A stretch of 64,000 nucleotides of DNA from JBKECP01 sp047974765 (GTDB lineage Bacteria > Pseudomonadota > Gammaproteobacteria > Pseudomonadales > Halieaceae), in the NCBI GenBank assembly GCA_047974765.1, contig JBKECP010000043.1, positions 1 through 64,000 on the forward strand, given 5' to 3'. The translations under genes were made by a program, and so were the position numbers. How positions within the stretch are numbered: position 1 is the stretch's first letter; every line of letters starts with the position of its first letter. Under the pieces are notes generated by a model. That model was not told the DNA's origin. It saw nothing but the letters and a program-made list of their open reading frames with translations, and searched no databases. Of this stretch, positions 43,669-53,172 are shown piece by piece.

Positions 43669-45098
43669 ACAATTACTGGCTCCATCCTTGGCAGAGTCAT
43701 TCGAAAACAGATTGTGTAGTCCTGACTGTCGACAAGTTCCAGGCTGCCCCCCATATCCTGAACGCAGTCTCTGGCCACATTCAGACCAATACCCGAGCCT
43801 TTAACCGGACCAGTGCGATGATTGCTGCCCCGAAAAAAAGGGTCGAATAATTGTGAACGCTCTGATTCAGGAATGGGTCTTCCCGTATTGGCCACTTCAA
43901 ATACCATATGCTGCTCCTGCAAGTGACAACACACAGCAACCCGGCCATCAGATGGTGTGTAATTAACCGCATTTGACAATAAATTATCAATTACTGTTCG
44001 CAAGCGTGAAGCATCACAAATCCAGTGCGCTTCGGGTAGTTTCAAATAAACAGCCAATCGTTTCCGGCGAATACTGATATTGTAGCTATGCAAAAGCTCA
44101 TCACATAAATGACGCAGACTAACCGGCCCCAACACACCACGACCAGGCGAATGCTCTGCGCGATTATAATCGAGCAGGTTTTCAATCAAGCGCTGCAGCT
44201 CGTGGCTATTGGCCTGTAAAATTTCAATAATCTCCCGCTGCCGCTTATCTACCGGGCCTGCGATTCCATCCGCCAGCAAATCAGCGCCCTCGCGCATACT
44301 GGCCAGCGGGGTTTTCAACTCGTGGGACATATTCATTAAAAACTGCTGTTTGCGAGATTCCGCTGCATTAAGCCGTTCACGCAAACCCTCCAGCTGCTTT
44401 GCCAGTGCCTGCATTTCCCGCGGCCCGGAAATTCTGATTACCCGGTTCTGCCCCCTGCGACCAAGCTGATTGATAGCTGATTCCAATTGCCGGATAGGAC
44501 GCCCGATCCAGCGGATAAAAATAACCGACAAAGCCACTGTCAACAGAACCAGGGCACTGACAAGCAAGGTTAATGACTTGCCAATAGCTTCGGCATTATC
44601 ACGATAAGCCACCAGCCGCTGGTCTACATAAGCCTGGCTGGCCTGTTGAAAACGGGTATTGGCTGCACTGAGCCGGGCAAAACGATCTACAGACCGGCGT
44701 AGCTTTGCACCTTCTTCTGGCAGGCTCATCAGTATATCGGTGAGTCGTTGCCGTGTTTGCTGAACAGGGGAATTGGCCGGTATTTCCAGGCTGTTTTGCC
44801 GCTCCAGATCGTCCAGCTGTATCAACAGGCGCCGTCGCTCCTGCCTGAACAATGTCAGCAAAGACTCATCCTCCAACGTACTGTACTGACGAGCCCTGCG
44901 CTCAAGATCCAGCAGACCTGACTGAACAACCTGTGTTATCCGGGTAACTGACACAACCGCCTCAGACAGCGTTACACTTTCCTGGGCAACAATGGCCAGT
45001 GTCTGCAACGTATAAAAAATTGCCATGCATAACGGAGCCATGACCGTGAGCAAACCAATCAGCACCAACTGTAACAGGGATTTAGAACGCCATTTCAT
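43665..45098 (-). CDS. glrK: Sensor histidine kinase GlrK (QseE)
   Basis: This 477-residue kinase has an N-terminal membrane helix (LVLIGLLTVMAPLCMAIFYTLQ), a helical periplasmic domain (about 40-175) and a second membrane helix (ALVLLTVALSVIFIRWIG). HAMP follows, then the dimerisation domain with His in NMSHELKTPLASM and an ATPase domain (DNLLSNAVNY, GRPIPESERSQLFDPFF, GSGIGLNVARD). It overlaps the transglutaminase-like gene before it and the qseG gene after it by 4 bp each, so one transcript is very likely. Confidence 0.9.
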   Translation of the reverse strand: MKWRSKSLLQLVLIGLLTVMAPLCMAIFYTLQTLAIVAQESVTLSEAVVSVTRITQVVQSGLLDLERRARQYSTLEDESLLTLFRQERRRLLIQLDDLERQNSLEIPANSPVQQTRQRLTDILMSLPEEGAKLRRSVDRFARLSAANTRFQQASQAYVDQRLVAYRDNAEAIGKSLTLLVSALVLLTVALSVIFIRWIGRPIRQLESAINQLGRRGQNRVIRISGPREMQALAKQLEGLRERLNAAESRKQQFLMNMSHELKTPLASMREGADLLADGIAGPVDKRQREIIEILQANSHELQRLIENLLDYNRAEHSPGRGVLGPVSLRHLCDELLHSYNISIRRKRLAVYLKLPEAHWICDASRLRTVIDNLLSNAVNYTPSDGRVAVCCHLQEQHMVFEVANTGRPIPESERSQLFDPFFRGSNHRTGPVKGSGIGLNVARDCVQDMGGSLELVDSQDYTICFRMTLPRMEPVIV

Positions 45099-47140
45099 GG
45101 AGGCAGTATAGCCTTTGATCGCTTATTCAGTGACACTTCACGGCGACTGAGGGTAATAATTTCCCGCAATTGTGTCCGTAGCGTTGCCTGCACCGCAGCT
45201 TCATTTGAACCCCCGTTGCCATAGCGATAATCGACATAACACTGCGTAACACGATTTATGAGCAATGCCGCTGGTGGCAGTTCTTTGGCAACCCGGTCAG
45301 CATAGTGGGTTGGCGCTTCACCTGCTTTGCGCACCACCCCAAGCCGGGCAAAGCTATCACAAATTTTAAGATACAGTACATCAACCGGGTTTATCACCTC
45401 TTGCAACGGGCGTCGCAATAACAATACCGCAACCGGAATCAACACCAATGCAAACACAGTAAATATTAATAGCAAAAATTTCTGGACACTAAAGCCCCCG
45501 AGCATATGCTGCAATAAGTCAAACTGCGCTCTGCCATCAAAACCCACCACCCAGCTCTGCCAGCGGTAGGTCAGCGCATCGTATTGCAGCCGCAAACGAT
45601 TCACCCAGCTGATACTGCGATAACGCAAAGGTGACAGGGGCGAATCAGACAAAAAACTGCCCTCACCCGCCATGGCCTGTTCCAACCCGCCTTCAATACG
45701 CTCAGGCGCCACCGCAGCCGTCGGATCGACCCTGTACCAGCCCTTTTCAGGCAACCAGACTTCCGCCCAGGCATGGGCGTCAAACTGATGCACAATCACC
45801 GTTGCGTTAAGCGGATTGATCTCCCCACCCTGATAACCGGCCACTACCCGCGCCGGTATACCTGCCGCTCGCATCATCATGACAAAGGCGTAGGCATAAT
45901 GTTCACAAAAACCACGGCGGGTAGTGAACAGAAAATCATCCATCGGGTTATCGCCAAGAAGATCTGGCTGCAAGGTATAAACAAAAGACTGTTCATTAAA
46001 CATGCGCAACACGGCTTCAATGTAATCTTCATCTGAAGCGGCGTCTTTATACATTTGTTTGGCCAGTGTTCGAGTGCGAGGATCTCCCGCTGGCGGCAAT
46101 TGCAGCTCGGCCTTTTTGCGCCAGGATGAAAGCCCCTGTAAATCCAGTGAGGCATCTGGCCAGCTGAGTATTTTAAAACGTCGCTGATCTTCAATTTCAA
46201 CCGGAGATAACAGACGAAAATCCGGCGCCTGTAAAATACCCGGCTGATCAGCCTGCGCATAAGGCAGACTATAAAGCCATTGCTGCTGAGTGGGCATCAT
46301 CAGCACGCTGTAGCGCAGCGGTTCACCCAATGTCTGCACGGGAGCCGGACGACGCTCGGCCGGTGGAATTTCAAAATAGTTGATACTTGACCAGGTACCC
46401 CCCTCAAGACGACTGAACGTCAACCCCCGCCAGTACAGCGCTGACCGCGAGGGAATTGTCCCTTCAAATTTTACCCGAAAAGCCACATCATCAGACTGAC
46501 CCAGACGAGAGATATCCCCCGGACGCATAAAATCACTTACACCGGTACGGGCAGCGTTACTCTTGATGGGAATAGTCCACAACGGACCAATGCGTGGAAA
46601 CAGAAAAAACAATACCAGCATCAGTGGCAATGCCTGCAACAGCATCGTGCCCGCCCGACGCATACTGCCCCAATGGAAACGGGATCTGGCACCTTCATGC
46701 AATGCTACCAGCGCACTCGTTACCAACAACACATTAAGCATCAGATACAGCACCACCAGTAAGTCCTGGCTGAATAAGAATTCAGTAATGCAGATAAAAT
46801 AACTGAGAAAAATCAGCACATAGGCATCAGCTTTTTTATGCAGTTCCAGCAGTTTCAGGGCATAGGCGGACAACAGCAGTGTCACCATCGGTTCCAGCCC
46901 CAGAAAATTATGGTAACTGAACTGGATACTGACAAAGCAGATCAATAAAAGAAATGCTTTGATCAGGCGACCAGGAAAAGACCACTGTCCCCGATAAACC
47001 ATCACTCGCCAGCAGGCGCAAAAAATATACACTGCCAGCACCCACAATGGCATACGCCCGATATGAGGCAGCAGTAATAACAGCATACTGAATAAAATCC
47101 AGACCAGCGCATTGCGCGGCACCTGCTCAGATACTTTCAT
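45095..47140 (-). CDS. TgpA-type membrane transglutaminase-like protein (DUF3488)
   Basis: This 681-residue protein has about six N-terminal membrane helices (DUF3488 region, about 15-190). A periplasmic transglutaminase-like domain follows, with Cys in TRRGFCEHYAYAFVMMMRAAGIPARVVAG, His in HQFDAHAWAEVW and Asp in WYRVDPTAA. A further helix and a C-terminal DUF4129-like part complete it. TgpA proteins are required for viability in Pseudomonas, and their substrate is unclear. It lies between the DUF58 and glrK genes with 4-bp overlaps on both sides. Confidence 0.88.
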   Translation of the reverse strand: MKVSEQVPRNALVWILFSMLLLLLPHIGRMPLWVLAVYIFCACWRVMVYRGQWSFPGRLIKAFLLLICFVSIQFSYHNFLGLEPMVTLLLSAYALKLLELHKKADAYVLIFLSYFICITEFLFSQDLLVVLYLMLNVLLVTSALVALHEGARSRFHWGSMRRAGTMLLQALPLMLVLFFLFPRIGPLWTIPIKSNAARTGVSDFMRPGDISRLGQSDDVAFRVKFEGTIPSRSALYWRGLTFSRLEGGTWSSINYFEIPPAERRPAPVQTLGEPLRYSVLMMPTQQQWLYSLPYAQADQPGILQAPDFRLLSPVEIEDQRRFKILSWPDASLDLQGLSSWRKKAELQLPPAGDPRTRTLAKQMYKDAASDEDYIEAVLRMFNEQSFVYTLQPDLLGDNPMDDFLFTTRRGFCEHYAYAFVMMMRAAGIPARVVAGYQGGEINPLNATVIVHQFDAHAWAEVWLPEKGWYRVDPTAAVAPERIEGGLEQAMAGEGSFLSDSPLSPLRYRSISWVNRLRLQYDALTYRWQSWVVGFDGRAQFDLLQHMLGGFSVQKFLLLIFTVFALVLIPVAVLLLRRPLQEVINPVDVLYLKICDSFARLGVVRKAGEAPTHYADRVAKELPPAALLINRVTQCYVDYRYGNGGSNEAAVQATLRTQLREIITLSRREVSLNKRSKAILPP

Positions 47141-48111
47141 TGGCCAATATCCCCCAGGCCATAAAGAGCCAGTGCACTGAGTACTTTATCGCGGTGTCTT
47201 TCACCGCGATCAGGTAACAGCTCCAGGCCCGGCAGACGCAAGCCGTAATCCTGCTGCTGTGTATCAAGCATTAATACCAGATAGCACAAATACGACAGCC
47301 GCATCTCTACTGACACACCTGCAAAGGCATCAAAATCCAGCCACACATTACTACTGCTGTAAGCGGTGTAATGCTTGCTTTGCAGACCCTGCCCTTTGGC
47401 ATAACCCTTCCAGTAAATCTGGCGCAGTGAATCACCAGCACGGTAAGCCTGAAAACCAAAAAAATCATCGTTGCCACACATCACAAGCGCATGCCCCTGC
47501 TCACTATTATCACCACTTCCTGGCAGTTGCCGACATTTGTGCGGCTCAGGATAAACCAGCGCACATAAATCCAGGTCAACCCAGCTCCAGCAACGCAGTA
47601 AACCCAGGGGAAAATGACTCTCTATTAACAGTCGGCCCGGACGGAACCAGCCACGCGAACCGACGCTACAAAACAAGCGGATATCTTCACTGTTGTTATC
47701 AAGCAAAGTGATTGTTTGTTCACTGCTGTCGGGCCAGCACAACCGCAAACAGTGACGTTCACGCCCTCCACCATCCACACGCACATCAAATTCAGTTACC
47801 TGCCCTGGAAAAGCAGACGCAGCACGCAATGCGTGCAAACTGACGCCCGCAAGATTGGCATAGGTATGCAAAATCGCAACAACAAAGAGGGTTGCCAACA
47901 GAAAAGTCAGCGCATAACTCATATTATTCTGATAATTGATGGCCGCTAGTAACATCACCAACAAGCACAGGAAAAAAAAAGCACCAACCCGTGACGGCAT
48001 GATAAAAATACGGCGTCGATCAAGCCTGATTTTTTTTGAGGCCGGAATACGCCGGTTCAACCAGTTGGCAAAATACTTACGCAGGTACTCTCGCCAATGA
48101 TAATCTCTCAC
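47137..48111 (-). CDS. DUF58 protein (von Willebrand-like partner of MoxR)
   Basis: This 324-residue protein has two N-terminal membrane helices (PSRVGAFFFLCLLVMLLAAIN and ALTFLLATLFVVAILHTYANL). A DUF58 domain follows, marked near the end by FFGFQAYRAGDSLRQIYWKGYAKGQGL and by WLDFDAFA in place of the metal-binding site. DUF58 proteins are nearly always encoded beside MoxR ATPases and TgpA, as here. The roles of these modules are chaperone-like or envelope-stress-related by proposal only. Confidence 0.87.
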   Translation of the reverse strand: MRDYHWREYLRKYFANWLNRRIPASKKIRLDRRRIFIMPSRVGAFFFLCLLVMLLAAINYQNNMSYALTFLLATLFVVAILHTYANLAGVSLHALRAASAFPGQVTEFDVRVDGGGRERHCLRLCWPDSSEQTITLLDNNSEDIRLFCSVGSRGWFRPGRLLIESHFPLGLLRCWSWVDLDLCALVYPEPHKCRQLPGSGDNSEQGHALVMCGNDDFFGFQAYRAGDSLRQIYWKGYAKGQGLQSKHYTAYSSSNVWLDFDAFAGVSVEMRLSYLCYLVLMLDTQQQDYGLRLPGLELLPDRGERHRDKVLSALALYGLGDIGQ

Positions 48112-48140
48112 AACTCGCCCCTCACGACTGAGATCACAAT

Positions 48141-49067
48141 TCAGGGCTTGATTACGTCCACATGACGCTGCATTTGCGAAACCAGTGCCAGGCCATCACC
48201 TGCATAGTCACCACTGGGCACCAGACGATGAGCAACAACCGGCAACAATACAGCTTGCAGATCTTCAGGCACTACATGAGTACGCCCCTGCATAACAGCC
48301 CAGGTTTTGGCTGCTTGCAGTAAAGCCAGCGCGCCCCGGGGTGACAGGCCCACTTCAAATTCAGCTGATTCACGCGAGTAGGCAACCAGGCGTTGCAGAT
48401 AATCCAGCAGATTATCAGAGGCATGTACGGTGTCAGCCATAGTACGAATATCTTCCAACTGACCTGCATCGATACACTGGCTCAGCTTTACATCCTGCGC
48501 TTGTGTACCCAGGCGCAAAAACATCTCACGTTCAGCCTGCGGATGGGGATAACCCAGCTGCAAACGCATTAAAAAGCGATCGAGCTGGGACTCCGGCAAT
48601 GGATAAGTGCCAGACTGGTGAATCGGATTCTGGGTGGCAATCACAAAAAAAGGTCGCGGCAGCGCACGGGTTTCCCCCTCGACGGTCACCTGTTCTTCAG
48701 CCATAGCCTCCAGCAAGGCACTTTGGGTACGGGGCGTAGCCCGATTGATTTCATCAGCCAACAGCAGCTGGCTGAAAATCGGTCCTTTATAGAAAGTAAA
48801 ACTGGCATCAGCTGGCTGGTAAACAGATACCCCGAGAATATCAGCCGGCAACAGGTCAGACGTAAACTGCACCCGTTTGTAGGACAAGCCCAACACATCA
48901 GCCAAAGCATGTGACAGTGTCGTCTTGCCCATGCCCGGCAGATCTTCAATCAATAAATGACCGCGGGCAAGCAGGCAACATATGGCCAGACGAATCTGGT
49001 TTTCTTTGCCCAGTAAAATCCGGCCCACTTCCGATACCGCCTGATCAATAATGCTTTGAAGCTGCAT
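48141..49067 (-). CDS. MoxR-family AAA+ ATPase
   Basis: This 308-residue AAA+ protein has Walker A GMGKTTLSHALA (about 45-56), Walker B in LLADEINRATPRTQSALLEAMAEEQVTV, sensor 1 in FFVIATQNPIHQSGTYPLPESQLDRFLMRL, and the lid domain with LSPRGALALLQAAKTWA. MoxR ATPases assist maturation of partner complexes. It begins a six-gene run (moxR to glrR) and lies 40 bp after metZ, so it may also be reached by read-through from the purF-metZ block. Confidence 0.92.
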   Translation of the reverse strand: MQLQSIIDQAVSEVGRILLGKENQIRLAICCLLARGHLLIEDLPGMGKTTLSHALADVLGLSYKRVQFTSDLLPADILGVSVYQPADASFTFYKGPIFSQLLLADEINRATPRTQSALLEAMAEEQVTVEGETRALPRPFFVIATQNPIHQSGTYPLPESQLDRFLMRLQLGYPHPQAEREMFLRLGTQAQDVKLSQCIDAGQLEDIRTMADTVHASDNLLDYLQRLVAYSRESAEFEVGLSPRGALALLQAAKTWAVMQGRTHVVPEDLQAVLLPVVAHRLVPSGDYAGDGLALVSQMQRHVDVIKP

Positions 49068-49107
49068 GTAACGCCATCCCTGCTGTTATAAAAAATCACC
49101 AACAAAC

Positions 49108-50313
49108 TCAATCCAGCGCTCTGAGTCCCCGTGCAAGATCGGCTTTGATATCATCAATATTTTCAAGGCCGACAGCGATGCGAATCAGGCTATCGGCTAT
49201 TCCCGCAGCCTGCCGCTGCCCGCTGCTGAGTCGCCCGTGGGTGGTCGTTGCAGGGTGGACAATAGTGGTTTTGGTATCACCCAGATTGGCCGTCAATGAC
49301 AGCATGCGGGTATTGTCAATGCAGCGCCAGGCAGCTTCTTTACCACCGCGCACCTCAAAGGACAGCACACCACCAAAGGCACACTGTTGACGGGCGGCAA
49401 TATCGTGGCCGGGATGATCAGCCAGGCCCGCATAATAAACCCGCTCAACCGCATTTTGTTCATTCAGCCACGTCGCCAACGCCAGCGCAGACGCACTATG
49501 AGCATTCATTCGCAGGCTTAGTGTTTCCAATCCTTTTAAAAAAACCCAGGCATTAAAGGGGCTCATGGTCGGACCACAGGTTCGCAAAAAAGTCATGACT
49601 TCAGCCATGTGCTCTGCGCGACCGGCAACAACCCCGCCAACACAGCGACCCTGACCATCGAGAAATTTGGTCGCCGAGTGCACTACGATATCAGCCCCGG
49701 CCAATAGCGGTCTTTGCAGAGCCGGTGTGCAAAAGCAGTTATCAACCACCAGTAATGCACCTGCTTCTGTTGCAAGCCGGGAAAATCCGTCTATATCGGC
49801 AATTTCACACAGGGGGTTGGAAGGTGTCTCGATAAAAAGCATGGCGGTCTCTGTGCGTATAGCCGCACGCCACGCATCCATTGCCAGCAGCGGTATAAAA
49901 CTGACCGAGACCCCAAAGCGGGCCAGGTATTTGCCAAACAGATTACTGGTAGTGCCAAACACATCACGGGAACAGATCACATGATCACCCGCTTTGAGCA
50001 GGGCCATCGCTGTACTCAAAATGGCAGCCATACCGGAGGCTGTTGCTACTGCTTCTTCAGCACCCTCCAGCGCTGCCAGCCGTTTTTCAAATGTGCGCAC
50101 CGTGGGATTGGTATAGCGCGAATAAACGTTGCCTGGCACTTCACCGGCAAAACGTGCCGCTGCATCGGCAGCTGAATCAAAAACATAACTGGAGGTGGCA
50201 AAAATAGGCTCGGAGTGTTCATCCTCCGCCGTACGCTGAATGCCGGCCCGGATGGCCAGGGTCTCAGTGTGCACACTTGCCAGCAAATCTTCAGATAAGG
50301 CTTTGTCTCGCAT
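49108..50313 (-). CDS. metZ: O-succinylhomoserine sulfhydrylase MetZ
   Basis: This 401-residue PLP enzyme of the Cys/Met metabolism family makes homocysteine from O-succinylhomoserine and sulfide. The PLP lysine is in VVHSATKFLDGQGRCVGGVVAG. YSRYTNPTVRTFEKRLAALEGAE and SASGMAAI-like ATASGMAAILST are present. I chose MRDKALSEDLL at 50313 as the start; the open frame runs another 49 codons into purF territory with no similarity. It follows purF by 25 bp, the gene order known from Pseudomonas. Confidence 0.92.
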   Translation of the reverse strand: MRDKALSEDLLASVHTETLAIRAGIQRTAEDEHSEPIFATSSYVFDSAADAAARFAGEVPGNVYSRYTNPTVRTFEKRLAALEGAEEAVATASGMAAILSTAMALLKAGDHVICSRDVFGTTSNLFGKYLARFGVSVSFIPLLAMDAWRAAIRTETAMLFIETPSNPLCEIADIDGFSRLATEAGALLVVDNCFCTPALQRPLLAGADIVVHSATKFLDGQGRCVGGVVAGRAEHMAEVMTFLRTCGPTMSPFNAWVFLKGLETLSLRMNAHSASALALATWLNEQNAVERVYYAGLADHPGHDIAARQQCAFGGVLSFEVRGGKEAAWRCIDNTRMLSLTANLGDTKTTIVHPATTTHGRLSSGQRQAAGIADSLIRIAVGLENIDDIKADLARGLRALD

Positions 50314-50338
50314 AATCAAGTCTTTTCTCTTTTTTGTA

Positions 50339-51862
50339 TCAGGATACATCGTTGTGCAAACCAACGACCGCACCCTCTTCCTGCAGGCCGATGCGAGCCT
50401 TGCTTTGTGCTTCATCATTGCGCATGGCTTCCAGGCGTTGCAGATAGTCATGATCCACATCGCCTGTCACATACTGACCATCAAAAACACTGCAATCAAA
50501 ACCATCAATTTCATCATTGCCTTCCTGAGAGCAATGTATGAGGTCGTCCAGATCCTGATATAACAGCCAATCTGCGCCAATAAGCTCACAAATTTGTGCC
50601 TCACTTCGATTGTGGGCAATCAGTTCAGTAGCCGATGGCATATCGATACCGTAAACATTGGGATAGCGCACCGGTGGTGCCGCTGAAGCAAAATAGACTT
50701 TGGCGGCACCGGCATCGCGTGCCATCTGAATGATCTGACGGCAGGTGGTGCCACGCACAATGGAGTCATCCACCAACATCACATGTTTACCTTCAAACTC
50801 CAGTGGTATTGGATTCAGTTTTTGGCGTACGGATTTTTTGCGCTGGCTCTGGCCGGGCATGATGAAAGTCCGGCCTATATAGCGGTTTTTCATAAAGCCT
50901 TCACGAAATTTGACACCCAGTTCATTGGCCATCGATTGGGCTGCTGTTCGGCTGGTATCAGGGATTGGAATAATCACATCAATATCAAGCTCAGGCCGCT
51001 CCCGCAGGAGTTTGCGAGCCAGTGATTCCCCCTGTCGCATACGCGTTTTGTAAACCGAAATGCCGTCCATCATTGAATCGGGCCGGGCGAAATAAACGTG
51101 TTCAAAAATACAGGGTATCAAGCGGGCGTTGGCGGCACACTGCCGCCGGTGCAAAACACCGTGGCGATCAATAAAAACTGCCTCACCAGGCGCAACGTTA
51201 TTAATCATGCGAAAACCCAGCACATCCAGGGCAACACTTTCAGAGGCCACCATAAATTCTTCACCGGCCCCGTTATCACGCACACCAACAACCAGCGGGC
51301 GGATACCCAGAGGATCACGAAAGGCAACGACGCCATAATCAACAATCATCGCTACCGCTGTGTAGCCGCCGCGACAACGCCGGTGCACGGCTTCAACCGC
51401 TGTAAAAATATCATCTGCCGAAGGATTGAGTTTGCCCAGTGTCTGCATCTCGTGAGCAAAGATATTCAGTAATACCTCGGAATCTGAATCCGTATTCAAG
51501 TGACGCAAATCATCCTGAAACAGCTCTTTTGCCAACTGCTCGGCATTGGTCAGGTTGCCGTTGTGGGCCAGTGCAATACCGTAAGGAGAATTGACATAAA
51601 ATGGCTGGGCCATGGCAGTACCGGAACTGCCCGCCGTTGGATAACGAACATGGCCAATACCAATGGTGCCCTGCAAGCGCTGCATATGGTGTTGCTGAAA
51701 CACATCACGCACCAGCCCTTCGCGCTTGCGCTGGTGAAAACGGCCATTGCTGCAAGTAACAATGCCGGCGGCATCCTGCCCCCGATGCTGCAATACCGTC
51801 AGTGCATCATAGATATCAGGCGCGACATTACCCTTGCCGACCAGACCAACCAGACCACACAT
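50339..51862 (-). CDS. purF: Amidophosphoribosyltransferase
   Basis: This 507-residue enzyme commits PRPP to purine synthesis by transferring glutamine nitrogen. The N-terminal MCGLVGLVG leaves Cys2 as the glutaminase nucleophile after removal of Met. IGHVRYPTAG and the PRPP-binding VMLVDDSIVRGTTCRQI follow. The length matches E. coli PurF (505). It lies 23 bp downstream of cvpA, the usual pairing. Confidence 0.97.
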   Translation of the reverse strand: MCGLVGLVGKGNVAPDIYDALTVLQHRGQDAAGIVTCSNGRFHQRKREGLVRDVFQQHHMQRLQGTIGIGHVRYPTAGSSGTAMAQPFYVNSPYGIALAHNGNLTNAEQLAKELFQDDLRHLNTDSDSEVLLNIFAHEMQTLGKLNPSADDIFTAVEAVHRRCRGGYTAVAMIVDYGVVAFRDPLGIRPLVVGVRDNGAGEEFMVASESVALDVLGFRMINNVAPGEAVFIDRHGVLHRRQCAANARLIPCIFEHVYFARPDSMMDGISVYKTRMRQGESLARKLLRERPELDIDVIIPIPDTSRTAAQSMANELGVKFREGFMKNRYIGRTFIMPGQSQRKKSVRQKLNPIPLEFEGKHVMLVDDSIVRGTTCRQIIQMARDAGAAKVYFASAAPPVRYPNVYGIDMPSATELIAHNRSEAQICELIGADWLLYQDLDDLIHCSQEGNDEIDGFDCSVFDGQYVTGDVDHDYLQRLEAMRNDEAQSKARIGLQEEGAVVGLHNDVS

Positions 51863-51885
51863 GCCAACTACCTCGCTTTAGTGCT

Positions 51886-52413
51886 TCAGGCCGGTGGAAC
51901 CGGCACGATATCCGAGAGATTACCCGTATCAAAATGCCCAAGTGTCCGCTGTGCCCAGCTCATCAGGGCATCGACGTGAGGCATCAATTGTGCCTGATGC
52001 AACCAGGCCTGATCTTTGGGCGACAGCAACTCATGTATTAAAAACACGATCACCAGAACAATGATTACGCCCCGGGTGAAACCAAACAGCGTCCCCAGCA
52101 GCCTGTCTGTCGGCCCCAATCCCGTCGCCTTGACCAGCTGGGAAATGACCGTGGCAATTAACCCGGCCAGCACCAAAACCAGTAAAAAGAGTAACAGCCA
52201 ACCCGCCAGATAGCGCGCTGTCACATTGCTGATGTAATCACCAAGCCCCGAGGCAACCTGGCTGGCATAGAGGTTGGCAATGATAAAAGCGACAACCCAG
52301 CCCGCCAGTGAAAACGCCTCACGGGTAAAGCCACGCCAGAGGCTGACCACTGTTGACAGGGCAACGACTGCGATAATTGCCCAGTCAACCCAGATCAGTT
52401 GTGTAAAATCCAC
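51886..52413 (-). CDS. cvpA: CvpA-family inner-membrane protein
   Basis: This 175-residue protein has four hydrophobic segments. They run from WVDWAIIAVVALSTVVSLWRGF with the family motif WRGFTREAFSL, through GWVVAFIIAN and GWLLLFLLVLVLAGLIATV, to GVIIVLVIVFLIHELL with GFTRG just ahead. CvpA was named for colicin V production. It has a general role in envelope function and is nearly always next to purF, as here. Confidence 0.92.
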   Translation of the reverse strand: MDFTQLIWVDWAIIAVVALSTVVSLWRGFTREAFSLAGWVVAFIIANLYASQVASGLGDYISNVTARYLAGWLLLFLLVLVLAGLIATVISQLVKATGLGPTDRLLGTLFGFTRGVIIVLVIVFLIHELLSPKDQAWLHQAQLMPHVDALMSWAQRTLGHFDTGNLSDIVPVPPA

Positions 52414-52506
52414 GCAGCCCCTCCTTTAATACCGGGCGCATTCTAGCAAAGCTGTCACCCCGGCAGAACCTTTCACATGAGTCATCACGCAACGCCCAGG
52501 CCAGGT

Positions 52507-53172
52507 TCAGGGCAAATAACGACGCACCATTGATTTAACACCAAGCTGTCCATCAATTTCAGCCTGGATGGCCTCAATTTTGGCACGCTCGAATTTGGGA
52601 CCAACATAAACGCGATAAACGGTTTTGCCATTCACCGATGCACCTTTTACATAGGCTTTATGCCCCATGTCTGTCAGTGCCTGGCGCGTGCGCTCAGCGC
52701 TGTCCTTCTGTGTAACACTGATAACTTGCAGCATCCAGGCCACCGGCACCCCCTGATCATCCACTTCCGGTTTAAGTGGAGCCTGTTCCCGGATCTGCCC
52801 CTGATGATTCAGTGCAGTACCTTTGCCATTGTCGGGGTCAGAATTATCCGGCTCAGATGCCACCACCACATCCGGGGCCGGTTCAGGAGCCACTTCATTA
52901 TTTGTATTTTCAGACAGCGCTTCCTGCGCTCTTTGCTCAGGACGTTTATTGTCATCGCTTATACCGTCATCAACAGGCAGTGACGGTGACGGTTTAAGTC
53001 CGCGTCGGTCAGGCGATTGAATCGGCGTGGTATCAACATCGGGGCGCGGTGGGATACGATTATCGAGACTACTGTGTTCCTCTGGTTCCACAAAAATGAT
53101 AGGCCAGAATACAACACCCAGAGCAACCAGGATCAGCGCACCCACTAGACGCTGCTTGAGGATATTGTTCAC
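52507..53172 (-). CDS. SPOR-domain membrane protein (DedD-like)
   Basis: This 221-residue protein has an N-terminal cytoplasmic tip and one membrane helix (LVGALILVALGVVFWPIIFV, about residues 9-28). A Pro/Asp/Glu-rich periplasmic linker follows, then a C-terminal SPOR domain (AWMLQVISVTQKDSAERTRQ ... VYRVYVGPKF). SPOR domains bind stripped glycan strands at the division septum. Position between folC and cvpA and layout match DedD. It overlaps the folC gene by 4 bp. Confidence 0.88.
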   Translation of the reverse strand: MNNILKQRLVGALILVALGVVFWPIIFVEPEEHSSLDNRIPPRPDVDTTPIQSPDRRGLKPSPSLPVDDGISDDNKRPEQRAQEALSENTNNEVAPEPAPDVVVASEPDNSDPDNGKGTALNHQGQIREQAPLKPEVDDQGVPVAWMLQVISVTQKDSAERTRQALTDMGHKAYVKGASVNGKTVYRVYVGPKFERAKIEAIQAEIDGQLGVKSMVRRYLP

